Positions 59,231 to 64,000 of a DNA stretch of 64,000 bases are shown piece by piece; position 1 is the stretch's first letter; each line of letters begins with the position of its first letter. The notes under the pieces are model-generated. The model saw only the letters and a program-made list of their open reading frames with translations, did not search any database and was not told the DNA's origin. The position numbers and the translations under genes were made by a program. Origin of the DNA: Chrysoperla carnea (Eukaryota; Arthropoda; Insecta; Neuroptera; Chrysopidae); the NCBI RefSeq assembly GCF_905475395.1, contig NC_058342.1, positions 27,624,640-27,688,639 on the forward strand. The letters run 5' to 3'.

Positions 59231-59637
59231 CAGTCAAACCTGGATAAGCGAGAGTTCAAGGGAGCACAATCTCAATCTCGCTTTTAGAGGTTTCTCACTA
59301 ACCTGAGTTTCTCGCTAATGCAGGTATATGAGTTGCGTTTCTCTCTTATAGAGGTACGCAGCAATAACAAGTCACAGCAAGTACGAATGTAGTAAATATG
59401 CAGCTTTAGTTCCTCCTAAGCAATATAAATAAATAAAGCTCGACTGTCGCTTATAGAGGTATAGATAAGTAGCAGTCTCACTTACGGATGTCCATGACGG
59501 AAAACGAATCTCTCTTACAGAGGTTTCTTTTTCTCGCTAATAGAGGTTTTGGGAGCTTAAAATGACGGGTCCTGGCTATTAATCTCACTTATAGAATTAT
59601 CTCACTTATCCAGGTCTCACGTACCCAGGTTTGACTG
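59231..59637. mobile_element. pogo/Tc1-like MITE with internal repeats of its own terminus
   Basis: Termini CAGTCAAACCTGGATAAGCG and TACCCAGGTTTGACTG with TA on both sides. Inside, about ten degenerate copies of TCTCGCTTATAGAGGTTT occur, clearly related to the TIR sequence, in one orientation mostly. No transposase. Confidence 0.65.
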
Positions 59638-59967
59638 TATAACTAAAAATAGTTTATTTGTTATAAAGACGTAATGTAAATTATATTGTTTTCAACAATA
59701 AATGTTTGTTGGTGAAAAACTACTTTTAATATATTTTCATGGTTTTTAAACAGGAAAAATGAAAATTTATGATGAAAATTAAATATTTATTATGTTTGTA
59801 ATAGATACAAACGATTGTATGTAAATATGTGAATACGAATATCGTGTACATTTCCGTGGAATTCATGTATTATTAGTTTTAACAGATGTAATAAAAAACT
59901 TGTTAAATGGCGACTATACGGAAATAAAAAAACGTTTTTAGTCCATGCGATATAAATAGAAAAATCT

Positions 59968-60372
59968 CTATCTCTATATATTATAAATGCCAAAGTAAGC
60001 ATGTTTGTTTGTTTGTTTGCTTGTTTGTTTGCTTGTTTGTTTCTTACGCTTTCGCGCTAAAACTAGCGAATTGATTTTAATGAAACTGTACAGCAATATA
60101 GCTGATATATCAGAATAACACATGAGATATAATTTATAAAGGTATATTAATAAAAAATTAAAAAATTAATTTAATTTGACATTACCATAAATTACATAAA
60201 TAAATAATTACGACTATTATACATTTAAAAAAATTGAAAACCATACATATATTTTACCTGTGTAAAACAATCCTTACCATTATTTGTAGTGTTATAGAAA
60301 GGAGATAAGAGACAATTTTTATCAATCTTTACTCTTAAACCCTGCGAAGCGCGTTGGTATAACTATAGTAAA
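59968..60372 (+). mobile_element. Non-autonomous Helitron, family 3
   Basis: TCTCTATATATTATAAATGC, (TTTG)n/(CTTG) array 60002..60041, CTTTCGCGCTAAAACTAGCG and GTAAAACAATCCTTACCATT, ending CCCTGCGAAGCG and CTATAGT. The 3' hairpin is partly decayed. Inverted partner of 29243..29712. Confidence 0.65.
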
Positions 60373-60469
60373 TAAGTAAAATTCAAAAAATTTTTGAAAT
60401 CTAAGATAAACTTTTCGAAAACGGAAACTTAAACTCGTCACTCCATTCACTTACCTTTTTTCCTTAAGC

Positions 60470-60700
60470 CTTCTCCAAACTGAATCTATTTTGAGGATCA
60501 TCGTCTATTTTACTGGCATTTGAAACATAGCTATAGCTATTCTTATAAGAACATTCCATTAAATAACCTTTCAAACGAAATCAAAAAAATCAAAATTGGT
60601 TTATCCGTTTAGGCGCTACGATGCCACAGTCAGACACACGTAACAGTCAAACTGATAAGACTCAAACTGCTTTGGTTAGGAGTTACAAAAATTAGGATAC
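60470..60700 (+). repeat. RTE-like 3' UTR repeat, fragment
   Basis: CTTCTCCAAACTGAATC, TTTAGGCGCTACGATGCCAC and GTCAAACTGATAAGACTC, the family of 31240..31872. Confidence 0.45.
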
Positions 60701-60767
60701 CATATGGAACCAAAACAGAAGTATGGAAAAAATGTTTGAATGATTTAGGAAAGAAAAAGTACTATAC

Positions 60768-60850
60768 TAAGTGACAAAAAGCTAGGCTATAAATGGGACT
60801 AAACGGGCAACGTAAATGGATAAAATGATATTTTTTTTCGATCTAAAAAA
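60768..60850 (-). mobile_element. Z MITE fragment, reversed
   Basis: AAGTGACAAAAAGCTAGGCT and ATGGGACTAAACGGGCAAC are reverse complements of the Z interior. Confidence 0.4.
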
Positions 60851-61713
60851 TCGAAAAAAATGTAGGTCTATAAATATTTATGCCGAAAATATTTGTAAGA
60901 TAGGACTCGGCGCATGAGCACAAACAACTATTCCATCATAATTTTTTTATACGATTCTCATCAAATTGTCCTAATGTAAATGTAGGTTGCCAGGCCGGAA
61001 AATTTTTTTACAATTTTCTTTAATAAAATTTAAAGTTTTCTCTCAAACGAATAGTTTCAGAGATATTAATTATTTAAAGTTTGAAAAATACGAAAATGAC
61101 CACTTTCTATCCTGAAGAACAATATGATTAACCAAAAATTTGCCAAAGTTCTTTAATATTCTTCAAACATCCCTTAACAAAGTTTCTTAAAGTTTTTACC
61201 TATTATTTTATTGTAATTAAGTGCTTGCATATACTTTGCATGAGTGGAAGAAAGACTTGCTAAATTACACTCATATGTCTCTCTTCCACTTACGCCGAGT
61301 ATATATATGCAAAAACTTAATTATTTATTAGAAAAGAAGGACTTAAGACAAAGTTATTGGCTAAAACGCTATGAAACTTTGATAAGTGAGGCAAGGGCGT
61401 TGCCAGTCGATGGCAAAGAGGGGGCGCAAATTGCTCTATGGAGAATGGGAAAAATATAGCAGATAAAACGCAAAAATTTATTTTAATTTTATAATTAGAC
61501 CTATTTTACTATTAATTTACCTAAAAACAGGCGTAGATCAAGAGCTAAATTTTGGGGGCTCGCCAGTATAAATCCGGATTTAGATCCGTGGACTTTTTTG
61601 TTTTTTCGTGTGGGGGCTACCTATAAATTTCTTTTTCTACTGTTCCTTTTTCTCCATTTTATCGCATGAGCCCTTTTCCTAAAAACTTGTTGCAAAAATG
61701 ATTTTATTTAGTT
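60851..61713. other. Intergenic DNA with a hairpin
   Basis: GAGTGGAAGAAAGACTTGC and CATATGTCTCTCTTCCACTT at 61242..61292 form an imperfect stem. A GTG-initiated 71-codon frame over it has no recognisable family. Confidence 0.4.
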
Positions 61714-61858
61714 TTTGTACCCAATATAGGAAATATATCAGAGTATATTAAGTCTAATCGCAAGATTGTAACGCTTAGAAATATTGATGTTACAAACAAA
61801 ATTTTGATATAGGTATTCATAAAATTTGCCAAATTAGACAATTTTTTTGCCTGTCTAA
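61714..61858 (+). mobile_element. DINE-like element, 5' fragment, diverged
   Basis: TTTTTGTACCCAATATAGG, TAACGCTTAGAAATATTGATG and GATATAGGTATTCATAAAAT, then it ends at AAATTAGACAAT. Confidence 0.6.
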
Positions 61859-62315
61859 TCAATATTAGATCAATAAATTTTTAGAAAATTCATGTTCCCG
61901 ACTTGCAAAGTGATCAGGTTATTATCCACAGCACTTTTTGAGCAGATACAAGTGCACTTTGAGTCCAATCGACTTCATAATCATTATAATTTCATTTAGT
62001 TTCACAATAAATTCATTACAATCAAGTTAGTTGTGTATTAAATTTCTTAAATTAGTCACTTGAAAAGATCAAAAGATTTGAAAGAGGCAGAAAATATATT
62101 TTTGGAAAAGTTAAAAAAATAGTTAATCCTCATTGAAAATTTTTTGATTACGCTAATGATTGATAGTACCATTAAATATAACAACATTTACCCCACTCTT
62201 TTGTACAATAATCTACATAAATTAACCGATATGCGATGATCGATTATCACAATTTATCAGTTATTAGTGAAATAAAGTTCCATCTATCACATGACAAGAA
62301 CATATTTAAGACATC
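61859..62315. other. Upstream region of the secreted repeat protein gene
   Basis: AT-rich with no repeat recognised. It should hold the promoter and 5' UTR. TATAAC at about 62178 is a possible but unsupported TATA element. Confidence 0.35.
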
Positions 62316-64000
62316 ATGTGTGAGTGCCGTTACAAGACCATTGTAAGTTAGCTAAATATTTTTAAATAAAATTTCGGATACTTAACTTTGTTTTTTTTTT
62401 TTTTTTTTAATTGCAGTTCATTTTCATTTTTTTAACTGTGTTTTTACCGCAATTTGAGTTACGAAGTACTCGCGATGCACATCGAATTAAATCGCGAAGC
62501 CAAAAAGAGTCCACGCCAATTCAAAATACACCACAAGGTATGACGACAATTGCAACAATACGTAATCAAAACAAAACTAATGAAACACAAGATGTAACTA
62601 CCGAATTAATCGTTCGTAATACAACGAGGTTTTATGAAAAAAAGCACAAACAAATTACGAAAGCTCCATTGCCAGTTTCAACAATTCAAAGCAAATCATT
62701 CCCAAAGCGAAAAACTACGCCATCTTCGATTCAAATCAGATCACAAGTACTAAATCAATTTAAAAATCAAAATAAAACATCATCATATCGAAGCACTGGA
62801 ATGAAATCGTTAAATGGAACGAGCAAAATACGGAATCAAAACGTCAGTGCAAGTGTTCCAACATCAATCCGAAGCACTAAGTTTCGAAATACTACAACAT
62901 TACTAACGCCATTATCAAATCGAAACATAAGTGACCGTAGTGACTCAAAAAATCTACAAAGTAAAACGGCATTCTCAATTCGAAGAACAAAGGAGCCCAC
63001 TAATATAAAAAGTGATCAAAATACAACATCTTTAACACTTCAGAGCAGTGCTTATGACATAATATTTAGTAAAAATGATCAAAATGTATCATCATTATCA
63101 AATAATAGTCGTAGTCGTAGTGAAAATAGTCATTTTAGAAATCTTCCAAGTAAAACGCCATTATCTATTCGAAATACTACTAAGCCCAAACATATGAAAA
63201 ATTATCAAAATACAACATCATTATCAAATAAAAGTCGTAGTGAAAATAGTCATTTAAAAAATCTCAAATCTCTTCAGAAAAGATCGCCATTATCAGTTCC
63301 GAATACTACTGAGTCCAATCATATTAAAAATTATCAAAATACAACACCATTATCTCGCCAAACCAGTACTGAAGACATAACTTTTGATAAAAATGATCGA
63401 AATATGTCATCATTATCAAGTCAAAGTCGAAGTGAGAATAGTGATTTTAGAAATCTTCAAAATACAACAATATTATCAAATCAAAGTAGTAATGAAACCT
63501 TTCTATTAAAAAATTATCAAAATACAACATCTATACCAACGCTATTATCAAATGGAAACACTAGTGACAGCAGTTATTCAAAAAATCTTCGAAGTACAAC
63601 GGTATTATCAATTCAAAGCTCTTCGGAATCCACTAATATTAAAAATGATCAAAATACAACACCGTTCTCTCTTCAAAATAGTAACGAACACATAATTTTT
63701 AATAAAAGTGATCAAAATATATCATCATTATCAAATCAAAGTCGAAGTGAGAATAGTGATTTTAAAAATCGTCAAAAAAGATCGCTATTATCAATTGGAA
63801 ATACCACTGAGTCCAATCATATTAAAAATTATCAAAATACAACACCATTATCTCGTCAAACCACTGAAGACATAACTTTTAATAAAAATGATCGAAATAT
63901 GTCATCATTATCAAGTCAAAGTCGAAGTGAGAATAGTGATTTCAAAAATCTTCAAAATACAACATCAATATCAAATCCAAGCAGTAATGAAACCGTTCTA
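62316..64000 (+). CDS. Secreted Ser/Thr/Asn-rich repeat protein, 5' part
   Basis: Function not recognised. Exon 1 (62316..62342) encodes MCECRYKTI and ends at ATT|GTAAGT. A 74-base intron with an 18-T run ends TTGCAG at 62416, and exon 2 is open from 62417 to the window edge (528 codons). Together the two exons make a convincing signal peptide (basic start, then FIFIFLTVFLP). The mature part has no cysteine and is rich in Ser, Thr, Asn, Gln, Lys and Arg. About 30 N-X-S/T sequons are present, mostly as QNTT or RNTT. Imperfect repeats recur with cores like NYQNTTPLSRQ, DRNMSSLSSQSRSEN and NTTESNHIKNYQN; one block is duplicated about 495 bp apart. Dibasic KRS sites occur twice. Such composition suggests a heavily glycosylated extracellular or mucin-like product; this is inference. 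A short upstream ORF (ATG at 62291) precedes the start. The 3' end is outside the window. Confidence 0.72.

Noticed and set aside
61244..61459. 71-codon frame as a gene
   Set aside because: Starts with GTG over a hairpin, has no family features and no splice or promoter context.

Overview
The window is AT-rich nuclear DNA from an arthropod, most likely an insect. The evidence is spliced genes with GT-AG introns, an intraflagellar-transport gene, tRNA-derived SINE-like sequence, LINE, copia and hAT relics, canonical Helitron ends, and a very abundant family built like the DINE-1/HINE elements of flies. I cannot name the order or species. There is no bacterial operon structure and no CRISPR array.

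Genes. Only two genes are well supported. (1) A seven-exon plus-strand gene at 8023..17650 encodes a 498-residue coiled-coil protein recognisable as IFT74, a subunit of the IFT-B complex that carries tubulin along cilia. All seven exons join in frame. The N-terminal basic region of vertebrate IFT74 is missing or lies in an unseen upstream exon. (2) At 62316..64000 a gene starts with a tiny exon and a short intron, then continues as one open exon to the window edge. It encodes a signal peptide followed by a Cys-free, Ser/Thr/Asn-rich imperfect repeat protein with about 30 N-glycosylation sequons. A third, weaker candidate is a minus-strand single-exon ORF at 2006..2359 for a small secreted four-cysteine protein.

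Repeats. The rest is mostly mobile-element sediment. The dominant family has 24 copies or fragments in both orientations, about 500 to 620 bp when complete. Each has a subterminal inverted ATACCATG/CATGGTAT pair, a (GTCC/GTCT)n microsatellite, a 3' hairpin and a CACTTGTTT end, which is the DINE-1 plan. Other elements are: two or more non-autonomous Helitron families ending in hairpin plus CTAG; hAT-like and pogo/Tc1-like MITEs; long-TIR fold-back elements; a copia RNase H relic in two orientations; a hAT transposase relic; a LINE 3' end that shares its tail with a tRNA-derived SINE; satellites with periods of about 306 and 315 bp; and an RTE-like 3' UTR repeat.

Layout: 0-1.2 kb, nested TIR element, palindrome and Helitron; 2-7.8 kb, small secreted ORF, MITEs and DINE-like copies; 8-17.7 kb, IFT74 with repeat-filled introns; 19-23.8 kb, satellites and fold-back elements; 24-33 kb, SINE, DINE-like, Helitron and RTE-like repeats; 34-36.4 kb, tRNA-like modules, MITEs and copia relics; 36.6-38.8 kb, a nearly identical four-copy array of a ~376 bp structured unit of unknown nature; 40-62 kb, repeat-rich intergenic DNA; 62.3-64 kb, start of the secreted repeat protein gene.
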